Shown here piece after piece: positions 15,488-23,384 of a stretch of DNA of 33,849 nt. The translations under genes were made by a program, and so were the position numbers. The stretch is from positions 1-33,849 of the forward strand of contig CAJUQG010000014.1 in assembly GCA_910588025.1 (NCBI GenBank), given 5' to 3'. The notes under the pieces are model-generated. The model saw nothing but the letters and a program-made list of their open reading frames with translations, ran no database searches and was not told the DNA's origin. This stretch comes from an uncultured Bacilli bacterium. Its GTDB lineage: Bacteria > Bacillota_I > Bacilli_A > RF39 > UBA660. How positions within the stretch are numbered: the stretch's first letter is position 1; each line of letters opens with the position of its first letter.

Positions 15488-15697
15488 TTAATTTGTTTCG
15501 TCATAAAAAATATCGTCCGGTTTTAAATGGAAAATCGCTGCTATTTCCTTGGCCAGTTGATATTGTAATCTACGATTATTATGTTCAATTTGCCAATAGT
15601 ACGCTTTACATATTTTTAATTTATCGGCCATTTCTTGATAAGTAAAACCATTTTTTACTCGTAAATTCTTGAGAGTTGTATTTTCCTTACCTTTCAT
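15488..15697 (-). CDS. XRE-family HTH protein, 69 aa (paralogue)
   Basis: A single-domain Cro/CI-type regulator with GFTYQEMADKLKICKAYYWQIEHNNRRL as HTH core and KPDDIFYDETN at the end. The start is ATG 15697 with GGAGGA at 15706-15701; the upstream in-frame codon at 15712 would lie before that site. Length and sequence match the paralogue at 14431-14640, so the two probably arose by local duplication. It has a consensus sigma-A promoter and lies upstream of spoVIF on the same strand, which suggests it may control or be co-expressed with it. Confidence 0.87.
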   Translation of the reverse strand: MKGKENTTLKNLRVKNGFTYQEMADKLKICKAYYWQIEHNNRRLQYQLAKEIAAIFHLKPDDIFYDETN

Positions 15698-15717
15698 AAA
15701 TCCTCCAAGCAAAAAAT

Positions 15718-15746
15718 ATCATATAATAAAAAATATTTATTGTCAA
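15718..15746 (-). promoter_or_regulatory. Sigma-A promoter of the second 69-aa XRE gene
   Basis: On the minus strand TTGACA (15746-15741) and TATGAT (15723-15718) are 17 nt apart, 20 nt before the ATG at 15697. Confidence 0.75.
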
Positions 15747-15823
15747 TTTTGTGTAGTTCTGAGTAGGTAGACTTAAAACTTCATTTCTCAGTATAGTAAT
15801 AATAGCGAAAGGATAAAAGTTGT

Positions 15824-16093
15824 ATGGAAGACATTAAAAAAGTAGTGGGTAGAAATTTAAAGTTTTTTCGTTTTGAATCTGGGCTTTGTCAAGAAAAATT
15901 TTACGAAGAATACAAATTAAATCCCAAATACATGGCATGTGTAGAACGTGGTGAAATCAATGTTTCAATTGAGTTTCTAAACAATCTTGCCGAACTATTA
16001 GAGAAAGAGATAATTGACTTTTTTAATACCGATCCCTCTCGTATTATTAAAGAAAAACGAATTGATTCCAAAAAAGAAAGCTACACCAAATAA
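15824..16093 (+). CDS. XRE-family HTH protein, 89 aa
   Basis: A small Cro/CI-like protein: VGRNLKFFRFESGLCQEKFYEEYKLNPKYMACVERGEINVSIEFLNNLAELL has the helical spacing of an XRE domain (residues 8-64), followed by a short charged tail. AAAGGA precedes the ATG. It is divergent from the 69-aa XRE gene and overlaps the 3' end of murF by 13 bp in a convergent arrangement. It is the fourth such regulator within 1.7 kb. No partner domain or ligand site is seen. Confidence 0.8.
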   Translation: MEDIKKVVGRNLKFFRFESGLCQEKFYEEYKLNPKYMACVERGEINVSIEFLNNLAELLEKEIIDFFNTDPSRIIKEKRIDSKKESYTK

Positions 16094-17469
16094 CTTTCTT
16101 TTATTTTCTCTACAATTGTTTCAAAATGCATTCCATGACTTGCTTTCACCAAAAGAACATCACCCATTTGTAACATTTCTATAAGCACTTGTTCTAAATC
16201 TTGTTTCTTTTCAAAAGATAAAATTTGTTCAGGATTCATTCCATTTGCAATAGCTCCTTGTTGCAAATCAGTCATATAACTTCCGCACAAAAACAAATAA
16301 TCAACGCTTTTTAAATCCGGAATCATCCCAATATCATAATGAATTTTAGAAGCATATTCATTTAATTCTAACACACTTCCTAAAACAGCAATTTTTCTAG
16401 TCCCCTCATATTTTTTTAAAATATCTAAAGCTTGTATCAACGCTTCATAATTAGAATTATACGTATCATTTAAAATGGTAAGACCATGATGATGAATCAC
16501 ATCCATCCGATTACCAGAAAGCTGAAATTCCCTTAACCCTTTTTGAATCAAAGAAGCAGAAACCTCTAATTGATTTGCCACAGCAATCGCAAGTATACTA
16601 TCCATAACAAAAGCTTGACCCATCACAGGTAAGAGAACATCAAACTCTTCATTTAACATCGTAACGTGATAACGACTTACTTCATCTTGAATCGTCAAAT
16701 TAGATGCTTGATAATCCCCTTGTTTCTTAATCGTACAACGCTTTACATCATAATTTGGTAATTGAATGAAAGATAAAAGAGGATCATCACCATTTATAAT
16801 CAGTGTACTTCCAGGTTCCATCCCTTCTAAAATTTCTAACTTAGCTTTCAAAATATTTTCTTGCGATTTCAAAATACCTATATGTGCAGTCCCTATATTA
16901 GTAATGACAGCCATAGAGGGTTTGGCAATTTGCGTAAGCTTAGCAATTTGTCCAAAATCATTCATCCCCATTTCTAAAACCAAAACTTCTTCATCTTGTA
17001 ATTCTAAAATACTTAATGGTAACCCAATTTGACCATTTAAATTCCCTGGCGTTTTAAAAACAGTATATTTCTTTTGTAACACCGAAGCTATCATATCTTT
17101 TGTACTTGTCTTACCAGCACTTCCCGTTACAGCAACCACTGGAATTTGTAACTTACTTCTCTTATAAGTAGCTAACTTTTGAATCGCTTCAATAGTATTT
17201 TCCACCACAATAATAGTTCGCATTTCAAAATCCTTAGGAAAACTTTCTATATCAAATCGATCTAAAATACAACAAGAAGCTCCTTTTTTTAATGCTTCAA
17301 GATAAAAATCATTTCCGTCAAAACTTTCTCCTCGTATTCCGATATAAACATCTTGTTCCTGAATCGTTCGGGTATCATTTGAAAAATGACCTAATACCAA
17401 ATCTTCTGAACCACATATTAACGTTCCAAGACATTCTCTTAACACATCACTAACGTTTAATTGTATCAT
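16081..17469 (-). CDS. murF: UDP-MurNAc-tripeptide--D-alanyl-D-alanine ligase
   Basis: A 462-aa cytoplasmic Mur ligase that adds D-Ala-D-Ala to UDP-MurNAc-tripeptide, finishing the peptidoglycan precursor. The N-terminal domain binds the UDP part. The central ATPase domain has the P-loop VTGSAGKTSTK near residue 110, the VLEMGMNDFGQI segment and TNIGTAHIG. The C-terminal domain has NDTYNSNYEA. Length fits the family. The start is ATG 17469 with AGGTGAGG upstream; a GTG at 17481 would overlap that site. It is the last gene of an operon with an M14 peptidase and an L,D-transpeptidase. D-Ala-D-Ala ligase, the usual partner, is not next to it. Confidence 0.95.
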   Translation of the reverse strand: MIQLNVSDVLRECLGTLICGSEDLVLGHFSNDTRTIQEQDVYIGIRGESFDGNDFYLEALKKGASCCILDRFDIESFPKDFEMRTIIVVENTIEAIQKLATYKRSKLQIPVVAVTGSAGKTSTKDMIASVLQKKYTVFKTPGNLNGQIGLPLSILELQDEEVLVLEMGMNDFGQIAKLTQIAKPSMAVITNIGTAHIGILKSQENILKAKLEILEGMEPGSTLIINGDDPLLSFIQLPNYDVKRCTIKKQGDYQASNLTIQDEVSRYHVTMLNEEFDVLLPVMGQAFVMDSILAIAVANQLEVSASLIQKGLREFQLSGNRMDVIHHHGLTILNDTYNSNYEALIQALDILKKYEGTRKIAVLGSVLELNEYASKIHYDIGMIPDLKSVDYLFLCGSYMTDLQQGAIANGMNPEQILSFEKKQDLEQVLIEMLQMGDVLLVKASHGMHFETIVEKIKESYLV

Positions 17470-17484
17470 TTTATCCCTCACCTT

Positions 17485-18069
17485 TTATTGAATAATGATT
17501 CGTGCATCATTTACTTTTAACCATTGTAGCACAAATTTCATATCTTCTTTTGAAATAGCTACACATCCCTCTGTATACTCTTTATTCTTCACATGCAAAA
17601 AAATTGCCGAACCTTTTCCCAAAACTTTCGGATACATATTATATTCTATCACTAAAGCATAGGAATAAGTTTTCTCATAATCGCTTAAATGTTCAGCCTC
17701 TAACCAAGAAATCTTATCACTTACTTTCATATAAGAATAAGGATAAATTTTTTTGATTGGACTCACCCAAACCCATTCATTATAAAAAGGTGAATGACAA
17801 TCACTTACAAAATAAGCATCCGGCGTAATTTGATAATATGGATAGGAAAGATCAATAGGCTCTAACCCAAAAGCAAAGCCCAAAGGAAAATCGCCTAATG
17901 GAGTACATCCATCACCTTCTACTTTATCAAAACTACAACCATTTTTCCCAAACACCACATCTTCAATACAATACACAAGCTTCCCATCTTCATAAAGTCC
18001 TAACATTTTTTTCTTAGAATCTGCTACTAAAACTTGCTTACTTTTTACGTGTTCTAACACTTTCTTCAT
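17485..18069 (-). CDS. L,D-transpeptidase (YkuD family)
   Basis: This 194-aa protein has the YkuD catalytic motif near the end: H159 followed by T166-E-G-C169, with Cys169 as nucleophile, and R190. Such enzymes form 3-3 peptidoglycan cross-links or attach D-amino acids. No signal peptide or membrane segment is evident, which is unusual for an enzyme expected to act outside the membrane; a cytoplasmic L,D-carboxypeptidase or recycling-type activity is possible. The N-terminal part (LVADSKKKMLGLYEDGKLV) begins with the usual YkuD beta strands. It overlaps the M14 gene by 32 bp and precedes murF, so the three are co-expressed. Confidence 0.88.
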   Translation of the reverse strand: MKKVLEHVKSKQVLVADSKKKMLGLYEDGKLVYCIEDVVFGKNGCSFDKVEGDGCTPLGDFPLGFAFGLEPIDLSYPYYQITPDAYFVSDCHSPFYNEWVWVSPIKKIYPYSYMKVSDKISWLEAEHLSDYEKTYSYALVIEYNMYPKVLGKGSAIFLHVKNKEYTEGCVAISKEDMKFVLQWLKVNDARIIIQ

Positions 18070-19516
18070 AACGCACTCTCCCTAAAACATCATAATATTT
18101 TCGATAAGTTTTTCCATACAAATCTTGCACTTCTAAAATAGTCTTCCAAAGACTTTGACTAGCTTCCATATTAACTTTCATAGTAAGTTCATAATTTGGA
18201 TGAATATATGGTCCCAAAGGATTTCCCCCCGCCTTTGATAATTCTAATAAAAAACTAGCTGGATAAGTTCGGCGAAGAACATCTCCAAAACCACTTACTC
18301 GATTAGGATAACCCATAGCTTGGTAAGAATCATCCACCCCATTACGTAAAAAACTGCGACGAATTTCTTTTAAATATTCTGTTGCCAATCGATTATTTAT
18401 ATAAAAAGAAAAATCACATTCTGTGTTATCTTTTTCATAATATGGATTAAAAAACAACATTCCACCAGTACTATGACAATTCACAAAAGCATAAATTCGC
18501 TCGTGATGTTTCTTTAAAAAGTCTAAAACGGCGCGATTTTCTATCGCATAAGAAAATGTTTCCATCCCATCACTTGGCATACCAAAAGGTCCCACAATAT
18601 TCTTTGGAAAACTACCATAAATCGGGGCCACCATCACTTGTTTTCCCTCCTGAAGGATTGCTTTTTGTTCCCGAAAATATGGCTCATTATTCTCATTCAA
18701 ATTAACCCCTATAGCATTGGCACAAAAATTAGCATACATTGCCTTAGGATAATGATGAGAAGAAAACATATCTTTTAAATGATTTCTTAAAGCTTGATGA
18801 CTCTGACTTACTTCGGGAATACAATGATAATCAACCCCTTCAAAAGGTCGTTGATAAGCCCAAGGACAACAAATAACTTTACTTAAAATATATTGATTCC
18901 ATAAATCTTCCAAGTACTTATTATCGATTTTATCGTCAAGCTTTTCTTCTAAAAATTCTCTCAGTTGGTCCACCGTAATATTATGTCCATAATAAGTGAC
19001 CCAAAAATCTTCTTTCCAAGAATTCAGCGAATGATTTCTCTGTTCTTTCTCACAAAAAGCCTCTAAAATGGTATGAATTCCTAAAATAGCTTGATTCGCT
19101 TCTCGATAATTCCTATAATAATCTTTACAGAATGCTTCAAAATCTAAATCTTTACAGACTTCTGTAATAGCATAAGTCGTCGTAAAAAAGCCTTCTGGAT
19201 TTTGAATTGGAAAAAAGTGAATCCGAAACAAATCTGGGCGAAACGAAGAAAAAACACCATTTCCTAAAGCAAGATTTTTCATGTAATGTATAATAAAATC
19301 CACACCAATAATCTCATTACCATGGGCTCCACCCATATAAACAATTTCAAAAGGTCCATTTCCTATAGAATAATGCCTCAACGGAAATCCACAAGTACTA
19401 AAACCAATTGGTTCATGTTCTTCAACTTTAAATTGATTATGAGTATTTTCGATAATTTCTTTTAAACAACGATCATAAGTCTCATAATTAAAAAAACGAT
19501 ATGGAATACTTAACAT
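18038..19516 (-). CDS. M14-family zinc carboxypeptidase (peptidoglycan peptidase type)
   Basis: A 492-aa metallopeptidase. Zinc ligands are H65 and E68 (GGAHGNE) and H348 (CHSTGG), and the general base is E425 (LLELSKAGG). These residues fit gamma-D-glutamyl-diaminopimelate peptidases of the M14 family. Two oddities stand out. The segment between NPEGF (residues 107-111) and GVNLNEN (270-276) is about 160 residues, longer than usual. The usual N-R substrate-binding pair in that motif reads N-E. No signal peptide is visible, so cytosolic muropeptide recycling (as for MpaA) is plausible. The promoter is at 19542-19570. It is the first gene of the M14 / L,D-transpeptidase / murF operon. Confidence 0.87.
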   Translation of the reverse strand: MLSIPYRFFNYETYDRCLKEIIENTHNQFKVEEHEPIGFSTCGFPLRHYSIGNGPFEIVYMGGAHGNEIIGVDFIIHYMKNLALGNGVFSSFRPDLFRIHFFPIQNPEGFFTTTYAITEVCKDLDFEAFCKDYYRNYREANQAILGIHTILEAFCEKEQRNHSLNSWKEDFWVTYYGHNITVDQLREFLEEKLDDKIDNKYLEDLWNQYILSKVICCPWAYQRPFEGVDYHCIPEVSQSHQALRNHLKDMFSSHHYPKAMYANFCANAIGVNLNENNEPYFREQKAILQEGKQVMVAPIYGSFPKNIVGPFGMPSDGMETFSYAIENRAVLDFLKKHHERIYAFVNCHSTGGMLFFNPYYEKDNTECDFSFYINNRLATEYLKEIRRSFLRNGVDDSYQAMGYPNRVSGFGDVLRRTYPASFLLELSKAGGNPLGPYIHPNYELTMKVNMEASQSLWKTILEVQDLYGKTYRKYYDVLGRVRYEESVRTRKK

Positions 19517-19541
19517 TTACTTCACCTAATTAATAGTATTT

Positions 19542-19570
19542 ATTATACAAAAAATATAACACAATAGCAA
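19542..19570 (-). promoter_or_regulatory. Sigma-A promoter of the M14-LDT-murF operon
   Basis: On the minus strand TTGCTA (19570-19565) and TATAAT (19547-19542) are 17 nt apart. The -35 starts directly at the end of the T-tract that follows der. Confidence 0.75.
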
Positions 19571-19578
19571 AAAAAAAC

Positions 19579-20892
19579 TTAATCCAAAGCTTTTTCATTT
19601 TTATTTTTAAACTTTAAAATAATCGGTGTTCCCGTTAAATCAAAATTTTCACGTAATTTATTTTCCAAATATCGCTCATAACTAAAATGGATTAAATTTT
19701 TATTATTAACTTGAAAAGTAAACTTCGGTGGTTGATTGTCTGTTTGAGAAACATAATAAATCTTCAAACGTTTTCCCTTATAAGAAGGTGCTTCATGAAG
19801 TCTTACCGCTTCTTCAATAACCGCATTTAGCTGACTTGTCATAACTTCTTTTCGATTATTCTCATAAGCATGAATAATCTCTGGCATTAACGTATGAATT
19901 CTCTTTTTCGTCGTAGCGGACAAAAAGACAACTTGAACATATCTTAAAAACTGAAATTCATAATAAAGTTTTTCTTTCCATTTCTTAATTTCCTGATCAG
20001 GATTTTTGATAGTGTCCCATTTATTAACAACTAACACAAGTCCTTTCCCAGCTTCTTCTGCAAAAGAGACAATATGTTTATCATGTTCCTTAATTCCATC
20101 TTCGGCATCAATCACAAGAACACAAACATCACTTCGTTCAATAGCTTTCATACTTCTAAGTAAACTATATTTTTCTATACTTTCATAAATTCGACCTTTT
20201 TTACGAATTCCCGCTGTATCAATGACAACATAATCTTCTCCATGATACGTAAAACGAGTATCAATCGCATCTCTGGTCGTTCCCGCAATATTACTTACAA
20301 TACTTCTCTCTTCATTTAAAAGAGCATTCACCAAACTACTTTTTCCCACATTTGGTCTTCCAATAAAACAAAATTTACATATATCTTCTTCTTCTTTTTG
20401 ATTTACCTTAAATTCCTTTGTAATTTCTTCTAGTAACTCTTGAAACCCTAACTTATGAGAAGCTGATACCCCCATAATCGTTTCAAAACCAAGTTCATAA
20501 AAAGAATAAATAAGGTCCATTCTTGATTGATTATCAATCTTGTTTACCACAACAATAACTTTTTTACCACTCTTCATTAACAAATCGCGAATCCGATAAT
20601 CATTTTCATTTAAATCTGTTTTTCCATCAACCACAAACAAAACCAAGTCTGCTTCATCTATCGCAAACGTAGCTTGAACTAAAATATCTTCTTTAAAATC
20701 ATGATTTCCTAAATCTAGCCCACCCGTATCTATTAAAAAGAAAGATTTATTATTATGATGAACCGTACCGTAAATGCGATCTCTTGTAATTCCAGGGGTA
20801 TCCATAATGATAGCCTTATCTTCTTTAATAAGTCGATTAAAAATCGAACTTTTTCCAACATTTGGCCGTCCAATTAAACATACAGTTTGCAT
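19579..20892 (-). CDS. der: Ribosome biogenesis GTPase Der
   Basis: This 437-aa protein has two tandem GTPase domains and a C-terminal KH-like domain, needed for 50S subunit assembly. G1 motifs GRPNVGKSS occur at residue 8 and again near 178. G3 motifs DTGGLD and DTAGIR and G4 motifs NKID and NKWD are all present. The KH-like domain starts near 350 with HEAPSYKGKRLKIYYVSQ. Length is typical. AAAGGGG precedes the ATG. It has its own promoter and is followed by a long T-tract that probably serves as its terminator. Confidence 0.97.
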   Translation of the reverse strand: MQTVCLIGRPNVGKSSIFNRLIKEDKAIIMDTPGITRDRIYGTVHHNNKSFFLIDTGGLDLGNHDFKEDILVQATFAIDEADLVLFVVDGKTDLNENDYRIRDLLMKSGKKVIVVVNKIDNQSRMDLIYSFYELGFETIMGVSASHKLGFQELLEEITKEFKVNQKEEEDICKFCFIGRPNVGKSSLVNALLNEERSIVSNIAGTTRDAIDTRFTYHGEDYVVIDTAGIRKKGRIYESIEKYSLLRSMKAIERSDVCVLVIDAEDGIKEHDKHIVSFAEEAGKGLVLVVNKWDTIKNPDQEIKKWKEKLYYEFQFLRYVQVVFLSATTKKRIHTLMPEIIHAYENNRKEVMTSQLNAVIEEAVRLHEAPSYKGKRLKIYYVSQTDNQPPKFTFQVNNKNLIHFSYERYLENKLRENFDLTGTPIILKFKNKNEKALD

Positions 20893-20920
20893 AAAATCAA
20901 ACCCCTTTCAGTAATGACCT

Positions 20921-20949
20921 ATTCTAACACACAAATAAAAGTTTTTCAA
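20921..20949 (-). promoter_or_regulatory. Sigma-A promoter of der
   Basis: On the minus strand TTGAAA (20949-20944) and TAGAAT (20926-20921) are 17 nt apart, between the pilin-like gene and der. Confidence 0.65.
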
Positions 20950-20950
20950 A

Positions 20951-21340
20951 TTAGCTCTCACACATACTTTGATCAACTTCTACATGAGCATAGGCTCTTT
21001 TATTCTTGGCATAAATTTTTACTTTAATTGCATCCATCGAACTATTATCTCGGGGATCTAACACATAACTTCCAGATACATCTTGATCTTTTTTTAAAGC
21101 ACCTAATTTTACTAATTCAGCTACTGTAAGTTCTACATCCATCCCTGGTTCATAAATACCTGAGCCATATTGTTTGGCCGCAGTTTCAATAAATGCAATT
21201 TTCTCACAAAACATATCTTCTTTTAAATGAATGGATACATTAATAGCACTGGTAACAGCAAGCGTTGCTAAAATACCTAGTAATGAAATAACTGCTAATA
21301 ATTCAATCAATGTAAAACCATCTTTTTTCATTCTCTTCAC
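20951..21340 (-). CDS. Type IV pilin-like protein with prepilin cleavage motif
   Basis: A 129-aa protein with the class III signal KKDG-FTLIELL followed by a single hydrophobic helix (about 9-31), the hallmark of type IV pilins and pseudopilins such as ComGC. The mature part is short, with a helical spine (EDMFCEKIAFIETAAKQYG) and a small beta domain containing two cysteines (one in the spine, one at the C-terminus) that could form a disulfide. No prepilin peptidase, ATPase or other pilin genes are adjacent. A TATAAT box lies about 25 nt upstream. It may be an adhesion or competence pseudopilin whose machinery is encoded elsewhere. Confidence 0.85.
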   Translation of the reverse strand: MKRMKKDGFTLIELLAVISLLGILATLAVTSAINVSIHLKEDMFCEKIAFIETAAKQYGSGIYEPGMDVELTVAELVKLGALKKDQDVSGSYVLDPRDNSSMDAIKVKIYAKNKRAYAHVEVDQSMCES

Positions 21341-21378
21341 CTATTATTAATATACCACAAATTCATTATAGTAAAAGA

Positions 21379-21408
21379 AAAAACCAAATGAATTTAATTC
21401 TTGGTTTC
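21379..21408 (-). terminator. Terminator at the end of the pseudogene
   Basis: On the minus strand AAACCAA and TTGGTTT pair around an AT-rich loop and lead into a T-tract. It overlaps the stop of the frameshifted ORF at 21394. Confidence 0.55.
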
Positions 21409-21590
21409 TAATTTTAAAAAATCTGAAATATCAAATGCGTAATCATATCGGATTGCTTTACAAAATTCAGAATCCAAAAAAGCTTTCTCTTGATGAACAT
21501 AATCGACAATTCTTTATCAATCATTGCTTCAATACTAGATGTAAAACATTTCAATTTTTCTAATTCATTACTAGTAAAACGTTCCTGTTA
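21394..21590 (-). pseudogene. Frameshifted small gene of unknown family
   Basis: Two minus-strand frames together read as one protein. The first gives ERFTSNELEKLKCF then TSSIEAMIDKE; after a one-base shift near 21510 the second continues VDYVHQEKAFLDSEFCKAI then RYDYAFDISDFLKLETKN and a stop. The upstream frame is also closed by a TAA just before the first segment, so no intact start remains. Composition and sense are protein-like on both sides of the shift. I do not recognise the family. It lies in the otherwise empty 385-bp gap between khpA and the pilin-like gene. Confidence 0.55.
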
Positions 21591-21702
21591 TTGAATTTTG
21601 ATTCCTGCCTTTCATTTTTGATTATAGTTCTTTTTATTAACATAAAAATAATACCACTCAAGGTAAAATGACAGTAACATATGTAACCGTTTTTTTGTCA
21701 AT

Positions 21703-21726
21703 AAAAAAAGATCAATTTCTGATCTC
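21703..21726 (-). terminator. Intrinsic terminator of rpsP-khpA
   Basis: On the minus strand AGATCA and TGATCT pair around a 5-nt loop and are followed by seven T residues. It begins at the khpA stop. Confidence 0.8.
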
Positions 21727-21969
21727 TTAAAATGCTTCAATATTAACTCGTACTTTTCCAAGTTTATTCAAATAAGCATAAGCTTGAACCAATGTGCGAA
21801 TACTTTGAGCAACTTTACCAGATTTTCCAATCACCGCTCCCATAGATGATTCAGGTACCATAATTTCTAAAATAGTTACCTCTTCTTCTTGAAAACTTTG
21901 AACACGTATTAAATCTGGTTCTTTGCAAATACTTTTAATAATAAATTCTGTATATTCTACTAAATTCAT
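21727..21969 (-). CDS. khpA: KH-domain RNA-binding protein KhpA
   Basis: An 80-aa single KH-domain protein that, with KhpB, binds RNA and affects cell division and elongation in several Firmicutes. The GxxG loop is in MGAVIGKSGKVAQSIRTL, the canonical KH type II arrangement. Its ATG overlaps the rpsP stop by one base (TAATG), so it is translationally coupled. The rpsP-khpA (ylqC) order is conserved in Bacilli, but ylqD, rimM and trmD do not follow here; a terminator ends the unit. Confidence 0.95.
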   Translation of the reverse strand: MNLVEYTEFIIKSICKEPDLIRVQSFQEEEVTILEIMVPESSMGAVIGKSGKVAQSIRTLVQAYAYLNKLGKVRVNIEAF

Positions 21970-22247
21970 TACTTACCTGCTTTTACTTTAGAATCTGCAA
22001 ATTTTTTCATAATTCCTTGTTTACTTAAAATACTACGAACGGTATCGGTTGGAATTGCTCCATTTTGCATCCAATATAAAGCACGTTCTTCATTAACAGT
22101 AACTGGACAATCCTTTTTAATTGGATCATAAGTACCTACAGATTCTAAGAATTTTCCATCTCTTGGACTTCTTGAGTCTGCAGCTACAATACGATAAAAA
22201 GGTTTTTGTTTAGAACCCATTCTTTTAAGTCTTAATTTAACTGCCAT
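21969..22247 (-). CDS. rpsP: 30S ribosomal protein S16
   Basis: A 92-aa ribosomal protein. The family signature is complete: MAVKLRLKRMGSKQKPFYRIVAADSRSPRDG, followed by ESVGTYDP and WMQNGAIPTDTVRSIL. Length is standard. AAGGAGGG precedes the ATG. Its promoter overlaps the terminator of the metallophosphoesterase upstream. Confidence 0.98.
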   Translation of the reverse strand: MAVKLRLKRMGSKQKPFYRIVAADSRSPRDGKFLESVGTYDPIKKDCPVTVNEERALYWMQNGAIPTDTVRSILSKQGIMKKFADSKVKAGK

Positions 22248-22276
22248 ACTTTTCCCTCCTTAAATAAGCTAAAAAT

Positions 22277-22305
22277 AATATACTACAAAAAAATATATGC
22301 GTCAA
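22277..22305 (-). promoter_or_regulatory. Sigma-A promoter of rpsP-khpA
   Basis: On the minus strand TTGACG (22305-22300) and TATATT (22282-22277) are 17 nt apart. The -35 lies inside the 3' arm of the preceding terminator hairpin. Confidence 0.7.
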
Positions 22306-22323
22306 CCAAAAAAGGTTGACGCA
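22290..22323 (-). terminator. Intrinsic terminator of the metallophosphoesterase gene
   Basis: A perfect 10-bp GC-containing stem (22298-22307 with 22314-22323) with a 6-nt loop is followed on the minus strand by ATAT and then seven T residues. It lies about 35 bp beyond the stop at 22357. Confidence 0.8.
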
Positions 22324-22356
22324 ATTAAATAATTTTAAAAAAGAAAAAATATATGA

Positions 22357-23340
22357 TTATTTAAGACGTTTACGAACGTACCCTTGCTCTTCATAAGAAT
22401 TTGATTGACCATGAACATCAATTAAACTATAACTTGGTCTTCCATATACAAACCAACTATACTTTGCAACGCCACGATTAATAATACTAGCAGTTTCCCC
22501 CTCTTTTAATTCCACACACGTTGGATGTTCAAAATCGGGAAGATAAACTTCACTTGTCGATGAATTACTTACTTTAAAAAGTCCTCGACACATATCAATA
22601 TTCGGTGGAATCATTTCCCAAATTCCTAAATCCTTGATTTGCTTTGGAAACATCTTTTGCAGAGCTAAAGGTACATAACCATCATGTAAATGTCCTCCAA
22701 CAATCAAAGTTAAATTTTGATATAAATCACCATATTTTTGAGCAATCTCTGGATATGTAAAAAACTTATTTTCGTGAGAAAGCAAAACATTTAAATGATT
22801 GTTAGGAAATGCAAATCCACACTGTTGAAAATCTTGATAAGCCATATCAAGAGCTTTATGTGGCATATAAGAAGTATTATAAGCATCTCTTTTCGGAGAA
22901 AATCCTGTTATCGTCATATCACCAATTTGCACTTGCTCATTATCTAATACATAAACTCCATTATTTCGGTCATCCAAAAAATACTTTAAATCCCACTTTT
23001 CTTTTGCCAAATTCTCTTTACTCAATAAAACATCATGATTGCCATAAGATATAAAAACAGGAGCAGACAAAGAAGAAACAAGATAATTAAAATCCCTCTT
23101 CAAAGCTTCAAAATATCTTTTATCAGGATATTTAGACAAATAAAATAAAAGATCTCCAGGAACCAAAATTCCATCTACCTGTTTTTCATTTTGAATAATT
23201 TGCGCAAAATATTCAGCCATTGTTTTTTGATAAAATAATTGTTGTAAATAACCATAATGAATATCCGCAAAAGATAAAAACCTTTTTTGAATATTTAAAA
23301 AATCTTTGCTTACCACAAAATGGTCCTTTGTAATTTGCAA
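22357..23340 (-). CDS. Metallophosphoesterase
   Basis: A 327-aa protein of the calcineurin-like phosphoesterase superfamily. Metal-binding motifs are in order: FADIHYG (D-x-H), GDLLFY (GD), SYGNHDVL (GNHD), SHENKFF and GGHLHDG (GHxH). These coordinate two metal ions. No signal peptide or membrane helix is present. The only sensible start is a TTG at 23340 preceded by GAGGTGAGGGG. The natural substrate cannot be told from motifs; nucleotide, cyclic nucleotide or protein phosphates are all possible. It is transcribed alone between cotE and rpsP. Confidence 0.88.
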   Translation of the reverse strand: MQITKDHFVVSKDFLNIQKRFLSFADIHYGYLQQLFYQKTMAEYFAQIIQNEKQVDGILVPGDLLFYLSKYPDKRYFEALKRDFNYLVSSLSAPVFISYGNHDVLLSKENLAKEKWDLKYFLDDRNNGVYVLDNEQVQIGDMTITGFSPKRDAYNTSYMPHKALDMAYQDFQQCGFAFPNNHLNVLLSHENKFFTYPEIAQKYGDLYQNLTLIVGGHLHDGYVPLALQKMFPKQIKDLGIWEMIPPNIDMCRGLFKVSNSSTSEVYLPDFEHPTCVELKEGETASIINRGVAKYSWFVYGRPSYSLIDVHGQSNSYEEQGYVRKRLK

Positions 23341-23384
23341 AACCCCTCACCTCGAAAATACAATAACACAAAAAAAGCCAAAAA

